Shown here: positions 23,415-30,595 of the stretch, piece after piece
Layout: every line of letters begins with the position of its first letter
Position numbering within the stretch: the stretch's first letter is position 1
From: SZAS-79 sp964599095
Lineage (GTDB): Bacteria > Pseudomonadota > Gammaproteobacteria > Burkholderiales > SG8-39
Direction: 5' to 3'
DNA: 64,000 nucleotides
NCBI GenBank assembly: GCA_964599095.1
Contig: CAZREB010000013.1
Coordinates: forward strand, 67,076-131,075
The notes under the pieces: generated by a model
The model's database searches: none
What the model saw: only the letters and a program-made list of their open reading frames with translations
What the model was told of the DNA's origin: nothing
Program-made: the position numbers and the translations under genes

Positions 23415-23969
23415 ATGCCGCAGGCCGGACCGTCCGATGAACAGTTGATGCTCGCGTATCGCGGCGGGGACGCGAACGCTTTCGCCGCGCTGTACTCGCG
23501 CCACAAAGGCGGCCTGTTCCGGTTCATGCTTCGCTCGGTGAAGGATCGGGACTCGGCCGAGGAACTGTTCCAGGAGGTCTGGATGAAGCTGATCGATGCG
23601 CGCAGCCGATACGAGCCGCAGGCGAAGTTCTCCACCTTCCTGTATACGATCGCGCACAACCGCATGATCGACCACTGGCGGCGGCGGGGACTGGAATCCG
23701 TCTCGCTCGACGAGGACGGTGCGATCGACCCACCGGCACCTCCGTCGTCCCAGCCCGAGCGCCGCGCCGAGTTGAACCAGGCGGGCAACCGGCTGCTCGC
23801 GGCGCTGGCTGCATTGCCGGTCCTGCAGCGGGAGGCATTCCTGCTGCACGAGGAAAGCGGGCTGTCCGTGGCCGAGATCGCGTCGGCTACCGGGACGGGG
23901 CCCGAGGCAGCCAAGAGCAGGCTGCGCTATGCGATCGCCAAGCTGCGCGAGGCCCTGTCCGATGGTTGA
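23415..23969 (+). CDS. ECF-type sigma-70 family RNA polymerase sigma factor
   Basis: This 184-residue protein has region 2 (residues 15-85; DSAEELFQEVWMKL, FSTFLYTIAHNRMIDHWRRR) and region 4 (residues 125-180; LPVLQREAFLLHEESGLSVAEIA, then the helix KSRLRYAIAKLRE). Regions 1 and 3 are absent, as in ECF factors. It would direct RNA polymerase to promoters of an envelope or stress regulon. The downstream gene starts inside its last codons (8-bp overlap) and has a single membrane helix, which is the usual place and shape of an anti-sigma factor. Confidence 0.92.
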   Translation: MPQAGPSDEQLMLAYRGGDANAFAALYSRHKGGLFRFMLRSVKDRDSAEELFQEVWMKLIDARSRYEPQAKFSTFLYTIAHNRMIDHWRRRGLESVSLDEDGAIDPPAPPSSQPERRAELNQAGNRLLAALAALPVLQREAFLLHEESGLSVAEIASATGTGPEAAKSRLRYAIAKLREALSDG

Positions 23970-24765
23970 GAAGGACGAGTCCCTGGACGCCGCGCCGGGC
24001 GCGGCCTACCGCTCGCTGCCGCGCGAAGAGCCGCCGCCGGCGCTCGACGCCGCGATCCTCGCCGCGGCGCGCAGCAGCGTGGACACGCCGGCCCCCAAAC
24101 GTTGGGCGAAGCCGGTCGCCATCGCCGCCGTGCTCGTGCTTTCGGTCGGCGTGACGTTGCGTATTTCCGAGGAAAGGCCGGATGTGCAATTGCGGCCGGT
24201 CGCACCGCAGGCGACGGTACCGGGCGCCCCTCAACCATCTGCGGACGCTGTCGACCGGCCGGCGCCGCACGCTATCGCTCCTTCGCCGGAAAGGGCGCCG
24301 GCCCGGCAGGCAAAAACGCAATCGGCCGTGGCGGAGAAGCGCGACGCGGTTCAGCCGTCGGCGGAAAGCGGCGCGGAAGTCGCATCATCGCCCTCGCGTC
24401 TCGAAGACCGGGCGCCCGAGCCTGGCGAGCGCGGCCCCGTGCCGCAGAATGATCCCGCTGCGCCGGTCCCGTCGCAGAACGTATTCGTCCCGTCCCCGCG
24501 CGCCGACGTGGCGCAATCGTCTCGTGCACCATCGGCCGGCGCCACTGGCGCGCCGTCCGCGCTCGCCGAGCGGTCTGCAACGCGATCGGCCGCCCGCCTG
24601 GCGGCGCCTGCCGAAGCGCCCGAGGAGTGGCTTAAGCGAATCGTCGAGTTGCGCGCAAAGGGCCGGGACCGGGAAGCCGACGAGAGCCTGGCCGAGTTCC
24701 GCCGGCGCCATCCCGGGTTTGCAATCCCGCCGGACCTGCTGCAGAAGATCGCATCGCCGCGCTGA
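23962..24765 (+). CDS. Membrane-anchored probable anti-sigma factor, Pro/Ala-rich
   Basis: This 267-residue protein has a short cytosolic N-terminus (residues 1-50, with LPREEPPPALDAAILAAAR), one transmembrane segment (about 53-72, AIAAVLVLSVGVTL) and a long Pro/Ala/Ser-rich outside region. The last 45 residues (EEWLKRIVELRAKGRDREAD...FRRRHPGF) resemble the conserved end of proteins found after ECF sigma genes. No zinc-binding anti-sigma motif (HxxxCxxC) is present, so it would be an atypical anti-sigma. The start ATG 23962 overlaps the sigma gene by 8 bp, implying coupled translation. Composition bias makes homology hard to judge by eye. Confidence 0.7.
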   Translation: MVEKDESLDAAPGAAYRSLPREEPPPALDAAILAAARSSVDTPAPKRWAKPVAIAAVLVLSVGVTLRISEERPDVQLRPVAPQATVPGAPQPSADAVDRPAPHAIAPSPERAPARQAKTQSAVAEKRDAVQPSAESGAEVASSPSRLEDRAPEPGERGPVPQNDPAAPVPSQNVFVPSPRADVAQSSRAPSAGATGAPSALAERSATRSAARLAAPAEAPEEWLKRIVELRAKGRDREADESLAEFRRRHPGFAIPPDLLQKIASPR

Positions 24766-24812
24766 AGGCTGCCGCTACAATCGGCCGACGAACCTCGATC
24801 CGGGAGCCACGC

Positions 24813-25760
24813 ATGAAGATCCTGATTTCTCTGGTGCTTGTCCTCGTGGCACAGGCCGCGTCCGCCCAATGGCCGGCGCGATCGATCCGCGTGATCGTGC
24901 CTTTCCCGCCCGGGGGATCGACCGACATCGCGACGCGACCAGTGGCCGACCGGATTACGCAGGCGCTCGGCCAGTCGGCGATTGTCGAGAACCGCTCCGG
25001 CGCAGGCGGCAACATCGGCACGGAACTCGTGGCAAAGAGCGCGCCGGACGGCTACACGCTATTAATCGCCGCCGATTCGGTCGTGTCGAATCCGCACACG
25101 TACAAGAACCTCGGCTACCAGACGCTCAGGGATTTCGCGCCGGTGATCCAGCTTGCGCGGCAGCCCGTCGTACTTGCCGCCCATCCTTCGATGGGCGTGG
25201 CGACAGTCGCCGAACTCGTGGCGGTCGCACGGCAGAAGCCGGGCATCGGGTTCGCTACTTCGGGGGCCGGATCCCAGCAACACATGGCCGGCGAATGGTT
25301 TGCCAAGCTCGCCGGCATCCAGCTGATCCATGTGCCCTACAAGGGTGGCGGGCAGGCGATCACCGACCTCGTCGCCGGGCAGGTGCCGCTCGGTTCGCTG
25401 GGATCGTCGCCGCTGATCCCGCATTACAAGGCCGGCAAGCTGAAACTGCTTGCGCAAAGCACGCGTACTCGCTCGGCTGCGCTGCCGGAGGTCCCGACCT
25501 ATGAGGAAGCCGGCTACAAGGGCCTGGTCATCGAGCAGTGGCTGGGCGTCATGGTGCCGGCCGGGACGCCGGCCGAAATCGTCTGGCGCCTGAATGCCGA
25601 GATCAACAAGGCGCTTGCGGAGCGCGCATTGCGGGAGCGCTATTTCCAGGCCGCCTTGGAGCCGGTGGGCGGGACGGCCGAGCAGTTCGGCAGGCTGATC
25701 CGCGAGGACTACGAGAAATATGCGCGGCTGGTGAAGGAGCTGAACATCCGGGTGGAGTGA
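24813..25760 (+). CDS. Bug-family periplasmic substrate-binding protein
   Basis: This 315-residue protein carries a typical signal peptide (cleavage near AASAQ, residues 18-19). The family signature PFPPGGSTDIATRP follows at about residues 30-45, then GAGGNIGTE. These are markers of the Bordetella uptake gene (Bug)/TctC family, periplasmic receptors for carboxylates in tripartite tricarboxylate transporters. No TctA/TctB genes are next to it, which is common for Bug genes that are numerous and orphaned in betaproteobacteria. The ligand is unknown. Confidence 0.92.
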   Translation: MKILISLVLVLVAQAASAQWPARSIRVIVPFPPGGSTDIATRPVADRITQALGQSAIVENRSGAGGNIGTELVAKSAPDGYTLLIAADSVVSNPHTYKNLGYQTLRDFAPVIQLARQPVVLAAHPSMGVATVAELVAVARQKPGIGFATSGAGSQQHMAGEWFAKLAGIQLIHVPYKGGGQAITDLVAGQVPLGSLGSSPLIPHYKAGKLKLLAQSTRTRSAALPEVPTYEEAGYKGLVIEQWLGVMVPAGTPAEIVWRLNAEINKALAERALRERYFQAALEPVGGTAEQFGRLIREDYEKYARLVKELNIRVE

Positions 25761-25772
25761 TCCGCGCGGATC
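25759..25772. terminator. 14-bp perfect palindrome between convergent genes
   Basis: GATCCGCGCGGATC spans the stop codon end of the Bug gene and the first bases of the 26-bp gap before the convergent amino-acid transporter ATPase gene. A self-complementary GC-rich stem here could help end both transcripts, but no T-run follows. Confidence 0.3.
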
Positions 25773-25786
25773 CCCGGGCCACTGCC

Positions 25787-26515
25787 TCAGTGATGGAGAA
25801 TCTTCGAAAGGAACTGCTGGGCCCGCTCGGAGCGCGGCTTGCCGAAGAAATCGTCTTTCGAGGCGTCCTCGACGATCCTGCCCGCGTCCATGAAAATCAC
25901 GCGGTGCGCGACCTTGCGGGCGAATCCCATTTCGTGCGTTACGCACATCATCGTCATGCCCTCCTGCGCGAGTTGCACCATGACATCGAGCACCTCGTTG
26001 ACCATCTCCGGGTCGAGCGCCGAGGTCGGCTCGTCGAACAGCATCGCGATCGGGTCCATCGAAAGCGCGCGCGCGATCGCCACACGCTGCTGCTGGCCGC
26101 CCGAGAGCTGACCCGGGAACTTGTCCTTCTGCGCGATCAGCCCGACGCGATCGAGGTACTTGAGGCCGCGCTCTTTCGCCTCGGCCGGGCTGCGGCCGAG
26201 CACCTTCTCCTGAGCGAGCGTCAGGTTCTGGGTGACCGTCAGGTGGGGGAAAAGCTCGAAATTCTGGAACACCATGCCGACTCGGGCGCGCAGCTTGGGC
26301 AGGTCGGTCTTCGGGTCGCCGACCGAGATCCCGTCGACGACGATGTCGCCCTTCTGGAAAGGCTCGAGCGCGTTCACGCACTTGATCAGCGTCGACTTGC
26401 CCGAGCCCGACGGGCCGCAGACCACGATCACCTCGCCCTTCCTGACCTCGGTGCTGCAATCGGTCAGAACCTGGAAGCTGCCGTACCACTTGCTCACGTC
26501 TTTGATGGAAATCAT
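25787..26515 (-). CDS. gltL: Polar amino-acid ABC transporter ATP-binding protein (GltL-like)
   Basis: This 242-residue ATPase subunit of an amino-acid importer has Walker A GPSGSGKST, signature LSGGQQQRVAIARAL, Walker B MLFDEPTSALDPE and the switch histidine (CVTHEMGFAR). Length and motifs fit the PAAT family (GlnQ/GltL). It is the last gene of a four-gene set with two permeases and a periplasmic receptor upstream on the same strand; the gap to the GltK gene is 13 bp. Specificity for glutamate/aspartate is inferred from the receptor and gene order, so the symbol is tentative. Confidence 0.9.
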   Translation of the reverse strand: MISIKDVSKWYGSFQVLTDCSTEVRKGEVIVVCGPSGSGKSTLIKCVNALEPFQKGDIVVDGISVGDPKTDLPKLRARVGMVFQNFELFPHLTVTQNLTLAQEKVLGRSPAEAKERGLKYLDRVGLIAQKDKFPGQLSGGQQQRVAIARALSMDPIAMLFDEPTSALDPEMVNEVLDVMVQLAQEGMTMMCVTHEMGFARKVAHRVIFMDAGRIVEDASKDDFFGKPRSERAQQFLSKILHH

Positions 26516-26528
26516 GGGCCGCGGTTCC

Positions 26529-27197
26529 TTATCTTACGATGGCGATCTTGGCTTGAAGCTTCTTCACGACGCTCGACAGCGAGAAGCAGATGACGAAGTA
26601 GACGATGGCGGCGAGCAGGAACGCCTCCACCGGCCGGTTGAAGTTCTTGCCCGCGGTCTCGAAGCCCTTCAGGAGGTCGTAGGCGCCCACGGCATACACC
26701 AGCGAGGTGTCCTGGAACAGGATGATGGTCTGGGTCAGCAGCACAGGCAGCATGTTGCGGAATGCCTGCGGGATGACGATCAGCTTCATGTTCTGGCTGT
26801 AGGTGAGCCCCAGTGCGAACCCGGCGGAGACCTGGCCGCGGGACACCGACTGGATGCCGGCCCGCATGATCTCCGAGTAGTACGCCGACTCGAATGCGGT
26901 AAAGGTGATCAGCGCCGACCACTCGGCGCCCAGCGGCCGGCCGGTGACGAACGGGATCAGCAGGAAGAACCAGAGGATCACCATCACGAGCGGGATGGAA
27001 CGCATCGTGTTGACGTAAATCGTGGCCGGGTAGGACAGCCACTTGTGGCTCGACAGGCGCATCAGCGCGAGCAGGGTGCCGATGAAGATCCCGCCGACCA
27101 TGGCGACCAGCGTGAGCTCGACGCTGAACACGAACCCCTTCAGCAGGAACTTGGTCACCAGGTCCCACGAGAAGAACGACAGGTCGAGGGCGCCCAT
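26529..27197 (-). CDS. gltK: Amino-acid ABC transporter permease (GltK-like)
   Basis: This 222-residue inner-membrane protein has about five hydrophobic segments. The EAA loop contacting the ATPase is visible at AGFALGLTYSQNMKLIVIPQAFRNMLP. The N-terminus KGFVFSVELTLVAM is typical of the HisMQ-type permeases. It partners GltJ to form the heterodimeric pore. The ATG overlaps the GltJ stop by 1 bp (TGATG), so translation is coupled. Symbol assigned by position and similarity. Confidence 0.9.
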   Translation of the reverse strand: MGALDLSFFSWDLVTKFLLKGFVFSVELTLVAMVGGIFIGTLLALMRLSSHKWLSYPATIYVNTMRSIPLVMVILWFFLLIPFVTGRPLGAEWSALITFTAFESAYYSEIMRAGIQSVSRGQVSAGFALGLTYSQNMKLIVIPQAFRNMLPVLLTQTIILFQDTSLVYAVGAYDLLKGFETAGKNFNRPVEAFLLAAIVYFVICFSLSSVVKKLQAKIAIVR

Positions 27198-27907
27198 CAG
27201 TGGCCCCCGCCGATGTAGCCCGGCACCCGCACGCGCGTTTCAACGTATGCCATGACCCGGTTGATCGTCATCGCCGTGACGATGTAGAGGCTGGTCACCG
27301 CGAGGTAAACCTCGATCCCGCGCGAGGTCTCTTCCTGCGCCTGCATCGCAAACATCGTCAGCTCGGCCACGCTGACCGCGAAGGCCACCGACGAGTTCTT
27401 GATGATGTTCATCGCCTCCGAGGTGAGCGGCGGGATGACGATGCGGAACGCCATCGGCAGCAGCACGTGGAAGTAGGTCTGCGGCAGGGTCAGGCCCATC
27501 GCGAGGCCGGCATATCGCTGCCCTTTGGAGAGTGACTGGATGCCGGCCCGGACCTGCTCGGCAACCCGGGCGGAGGTGAAGAATCCCAGCGCCAGGACCA
27601 CAAGCACGAAACTCGGCAGGTTCTTCATCACCGGGATCATGGCCGGGATGACGTGGTACCAGAGGAAGATCTGCACCAGCAGCGGGATGTTGCGGAACAG
27701 TTCCACCCACGCATTCCCTATGCGCACCAGCCAGGTATTCGGCGTCGTGCGTATCGTGCCGATCACCGAGCCGAAGACGAATGCGACGATCCATGCGCAG
27801 GCCGCGACCGCCAGCGTCCAGCCCCAGGCCGAGAACAGCCACTCGAGGTAGGTCTGGTCCCCGCCGGTGTCGCGGAGGAAGACTTCCCATTCCCAGCGAA
27901 AATTCAT
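27197..27907 (-). CDS. gltJ: Amino-acid ABC transporter permease (GltJ-like)
   Basis: This 236-residue membrane protein has the N-terminal amphipathic segment NFRWEWEVF seen in GltJ, about five transmembrane helices and an EAA loop (AGLAMGLTLPQTYFHVLLPMAFRIVIPP). A GGGAGAGAACG ribosome site precedes the ATG at 27907; an upstream in-frame start at 27964 adds residues with no family likeness. It is separated from the receptor gene by 128 bp holding an intrinsic terminator. Confidence 0.9.
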   Translation of the reverse strand: MNFRWEWEVFLRDTGGDQTYLEWLFSAWGWTLAVAACAWIVAFVFGSVIGTIRTTPNTWLVRIGNAWVELFRNIPLLVQIFLWYHVIPAMIPVMKNLPSFVLVVLALGFFTSARVAEQVRAGIQSLSKGQRYAGLAMGLTLPQTYFHVLLPMAFRIVIPPLTSEAMNIIKNSSVAFAVSVAELTMFAMQAQEETSRGIEVYLAVTSLYIVTAMTINRVMAYVETRVRVPGYIGGGH

Positions 27908-27972
27908 TTCTCGTTCTCTCCCCGCAGGAAGTGTAGAGCAACAATCGCGCCCGTTGTAACGCAAGGGCGCAC

Positions 27973-28000
27973 AAAAAAGGCGCGCCCGCTGGGGCGCGCC
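27973..28000 (-). terminator. Intrinsic terminator between the receptor and permease genes
   Basis: A 9-bp GC stem (GGCGCGCCC at 27979-27987 paired with GGGCGCGCC at 27992-28000) with a 4-nt loop is followed, on the minus strand, by a run of six T (27973-27978). It lies after the gltI-like gene and before gltJ on the same strand. It should stop most transcripts after the receptor gene, giving more receptor than permease. Confidence 0.85.
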
Positions 28001-28035
28001 TCGATCGCTGCTGGTTCGTCAGCCCGTTGAAAGGG

Positions 28036-28944
28036 CTATTTCTTCGCGTAGTCTTCCATCGGCTTGTCGTTCGGGTTCGCAAACAAGCTCTTGAGCGTCG
28101 TGCCCATCGGCAGGTTGACGCTGGTGTTCTTGGGCGGGATCGGCGCCATGAACCACTTGTTGTACAGCTTTTCGAGGGCGCCGGACTTCATCATGCCGCG
28201 GATCGTGTCGTCGACCACCTTCTTCATCGACGGGTCGTCCTTGCGGATCATGATCGCGATCGGCTCGACCGAAAGGACTTCGCCGACGATCTTGTAGTCG
28301 GCCGGGTTCTTCGAGGTGGCGATCAGGCCGGCGAGGATGTTGTCGTCCATCACGAACGCGTCGGCACGGCCGGTCTCGAGCAGCAGGAACGAGTCCGAGT
28401 GGTCTTTGCCGTAGATCTCCTTGAAGTCGATCTTGTTGGCGCGCTCGTGCTTCCTCAGCGTCTGCACCGAGGTGGTGCCCGTGGTCGTCGCCAGGTTCTT
28501 GCCGTTGAGCTGGGAAACCGAGGTGATGCCGGAGTTCGCCTTGACGGCGGTGCGCACCTCGGTCACGAACGTGGTCAAGCCGAAAGCGACGTCTTTCTGG
28601 CGCGCTGCGTTGTTGGTGGTGGAGCCGCACTCGATGTCCACGGTGCCGTTCTGCGTGAGCGGGATGCGGTTCTGCGAGGTGACCGGCATGTAGTTGATCT
28701 TGATGTTGCCGCCGGTCATCTTCTTGATGTTGTCGATGATCGCCTGGCAGAGCTCGACGTGATAGCCGGTGAACTGGCCGGCGCCCAGCGTGTACGAGAG
28801 CGGGCCGGAGGATTCGCGCACGCCCATCGTGATCTCGCCGGACTTCTTGACCTTGTCTATGGTCTGGGCCTGCGCGGGGACGGCGAACGCGGCGCCGACG
28901 AGGGCGGCAGCCGCGGCGGATACGACGGTGCGACGGAACTTCAT
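28036..28944 (-). CDS. gltI: Periplasmic glutamate/aspartate-type binding protein (GltI-like)
   Basis: This 302-residue periplasmic receptor has a signal peptide ending near VPAQAQ and an SBP_bac_3 fold: DKVKKSGEITMGVRESSGPLSY, a central IECGSTTNN segment and a C-terminal KWF...PIPP element that closely match the E. coli GltI layout. It delivers acidic amino acids to the GltJK permease in that family. The ATG at 28944 follows AAGGAGT; an upstream start at 29055 would add residues that overlap the promoter. The promoter and the terminator behind this gene imply that it is expressed more strongly than the permease genes. Confidence 0.92.
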   Translation of the reverse strand: MKFRRTVVSAAAAALVGAAFAVPAQAQTIDKVKKSGEITMGVRESSGPLSYTLGAGQFTGYHVELCQAIIDNIKKMTGGNIKINYMPVTSQNRIPLTQNGTVDIECGSTTNNAARQKDVAFGLTTFVTEVRTAVKANSGITSVSQLNGKNLATTTGTTSVQTLRKHERANKIDFKEIYGKDHSDSFLLLETGRADAFVMDDNILAGLIATSKNPADYKIVGEVLSVEPIAIMIRKDDPSMKKVVDDTIRGMMKSGALEKLYNKWFMAPIPPKNTSVNLPMGTTLKSLFANPNDKPMEDYAKK

Positions 28945-29022
28945 AGTGACTCCTTGGTGTAGTAGGTGCCCGAAAACCGGGGCAGGCCCCTGATGCACGG
29001 GGAAATGGCTCGAAGCGCGATG

Positions 29023-29051
29023 ATTCTGGGTACTGGCCCGGGGGCTGTCAA
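29023..29051 (-). promoter_or_regulatory. Sigma70 promoter for the gltI-like gene
   Basis: On the minus strand a perfect -35 TTGACA (29051-29046) is followed after exactly 17 bp by CAGAAT (29028-29023), a four-of-six match to the -10. This leaves a leader of about 70 nt before the ATG at 28944. Confidence 0.6.
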
Positions 29052-29139
29052 GCAAGCGGGCCGGGAGCGCGGGGCGCCGACCCGGCCTTGGTTTGGCGGG
29101 GAAATCCGTCTCTCGTTTGCGGCGGCGACCTGCTCTCGC

Positions 29140-30552
29140 CTACGCCAGTTGCGCCGCGTGGTCGGCGATGATGTCGGCCACGCACGCGGTGAGCTTCTTC
29201 GCGTAGCCGATGTGCAGGAATTCGTTCGGCCCGTGGGCGTTCGAGTGCGGCCCGAGCACGCCGGTGATCAGGAACTGCGCCTGCGGGAATTTCTGCCCGA
29301 GCATCGCCATGAACGGGATCGTGCCGCCTTCGCCCATCCACATCGCGGGCCTGCCGTAATGGCGGCCGGAGGCCGAGTCAATCGACTTTTCCAGCCACGG
29401 CGCGGTCGCCGGCGCATGCCAGCCGGTGGCCGACTGGCCGTAGTCGAACGTTACCTTCGCGCCATAGGGCGGGTCGGCCTCAAGCAGCTTCTTGAGCGCT
29501 CGCGCGGCGGCCTCGCCGTCCACCGTCGGCGGAATGCGCAGCGACAGGACGAGCTGCGTCTGCGGGCGCAACACGTTGCCGGCATTCGACGGCAACGGCA
29601 GCCCGGCCGCCCCGGTGACCGACAGCATCGGCCGCCAGGTGCGGTTGAGCACGAGTTCGGCGAGGTCCCTGTGCATCGGCTGCGTGCCGGCGGCAAACGG
29701 GAACTTGGCGAAGATCGAGTCACCGAGCACCTCTGCGGCTCTTTTCGCCTGCGCAGTGCGCTCGGCGGGAATGTCGGCATGGAAGGCCGCCCCCCTGACG
29801 CGGCCGCTCTCGGCCGAGTCGACCCGGTCGAGCAGTTGCCGCGCGATGCGAAAGCTCGACGGCACCACGCCGCTGGCGTCGCCCGAGTGCACGCCTTCAG
29901 TCAGCACTTCCACCGTCAGCACGCCGTTCACCAGCCCGCGCAGCGAGGTCGTTCCCCAGAGCTGGTCGTAGTTGCCGCATCCGGAATCGAGGCCCAGCAC
30001 CAGCGATGGGGCGCCGATGCGCGGCGCGAGCAGGTCGAGGTAGGCCGGCAGGTCGTAGCTGCCGCTTTCCTCGCAGCATTCGATCAGCATCGCGATTCGC
30101 GCATGCGGGCGGCCGGCGGCCTTCAACGACCGGAGCGCGGCCAGCGCGCAGAACACCGCGTAGCCGTCGTCCGCGCCGCCGCGGCCGTAGAGCCTGCCGT
30201 CCTCGATCACCGGTTGCCACGGGCCGAAACCCTCGCGCCAGCCTGTCATCTCGGGCTGCTTGTCGAGGTGGCCATAGACGAGGATCGTCTCGCGCTCGTC
30301 GCCTCGGACCTCGACGTAGAGTACCGGCGTACGGCCGGGTAGACGGACCACCTCGAGGTTCATGCCGGCGACCGCATGCGATTCGCACCAGCCGGCGGCA
30401 AACTGAACCGCCGCCTCGATGTGGCCGTTCGCCTGCCAGTCGGGATCGAAATGCGGGGATTTTGCCGGGATGCGGATGTACTCGGCGAGGGCCGGGACGA
30501 TCTCGCCGTCCCAGAACTCGGAGAGGTCCCCTGCAGGGTCGGTCGCGGCCAT
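29140..30552 (-). CDS. M20-family metallopeptidase / dipeptidase
   Basis: This 470-residue peptidase of the M20 (carnosinase-like) group has metal ligands visible in VYGHLDKQP (His), GRGGADDGYAVF (Asp), LIECCEESGSYDL (catalytic Glu plus ligand Glu) and GLDSGC. The C-terminal His is in GPHSNAHGPNE. A lid/dimerisation domain occupies roughly residues 205-320. It would cleave dipeptides or acylated amino acids in the cytosol with two zinc ions. No signal peptide is present with the ATG at 30552. It is divergent from acetoacetyl-CoA synthetase, with just 43 bp between the starts. Confidence 0.9.
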   Translation of the reverse strand: MAATDPAGDLSEFWDGEIVPALAEYIRIPAKSPHFDPDWQANGHIEAAVQFAAGWCESHAVAGMNLEVVRLPGRTPVLYVEVRGDERETILVYGHLDKQPEMTGWREGFGPWQPVIEDGRLYGRGGADDGYAVFCALAALRSLKAAGRPHARIAMLIECCEESGSYDLPAYLDLLAPRIGAPSLVLGLDSGCGNYDQLWGTTSLRGLVNGVLTVEVLTEGVHSGDASGVVPSSFRIARQLLDRVDSAESGRVRGAAFHADIPAERTAQAKRAAEVLGDSIFAKFPFAAGTQPMHRDLAELVLNRTWRPMLSVTGAAGLPLPSNAGNVLRPQTQLVLSLRIPPTVDGEAAARALKKLLEADPPYGAKVTFDYGQSATGWHAPATAPWLEKSIDSASGRHYGRPAMWMGEGGTIPFMAMLGQKFPQAQFLITGVLGPHSNAHGPNEFLHIGYAKKLTACVADIIADHAAQLA

Positions 30553-30561
30553 GCCGGGAAT

Positions 30562-30567
30562 TATAAT
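30562..30567 (+). promoter_or_regulatory. -10 box (TATAAT) for acetoacetyl-CoA synthetase
   Basis: A perfect TATAAT lies 28 nt upstream of the ATG at 30596 within the 43-bp divergent gap. The matching -35 would lie inside the first codons of the M20 peptidase gene; none is strong. Transcription from here would leave a leader of about 22 nt. Confidence 0.55.
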
Positions 30568-30595
30568 GGTGCGCACGATTTCACCGGATGCATGC

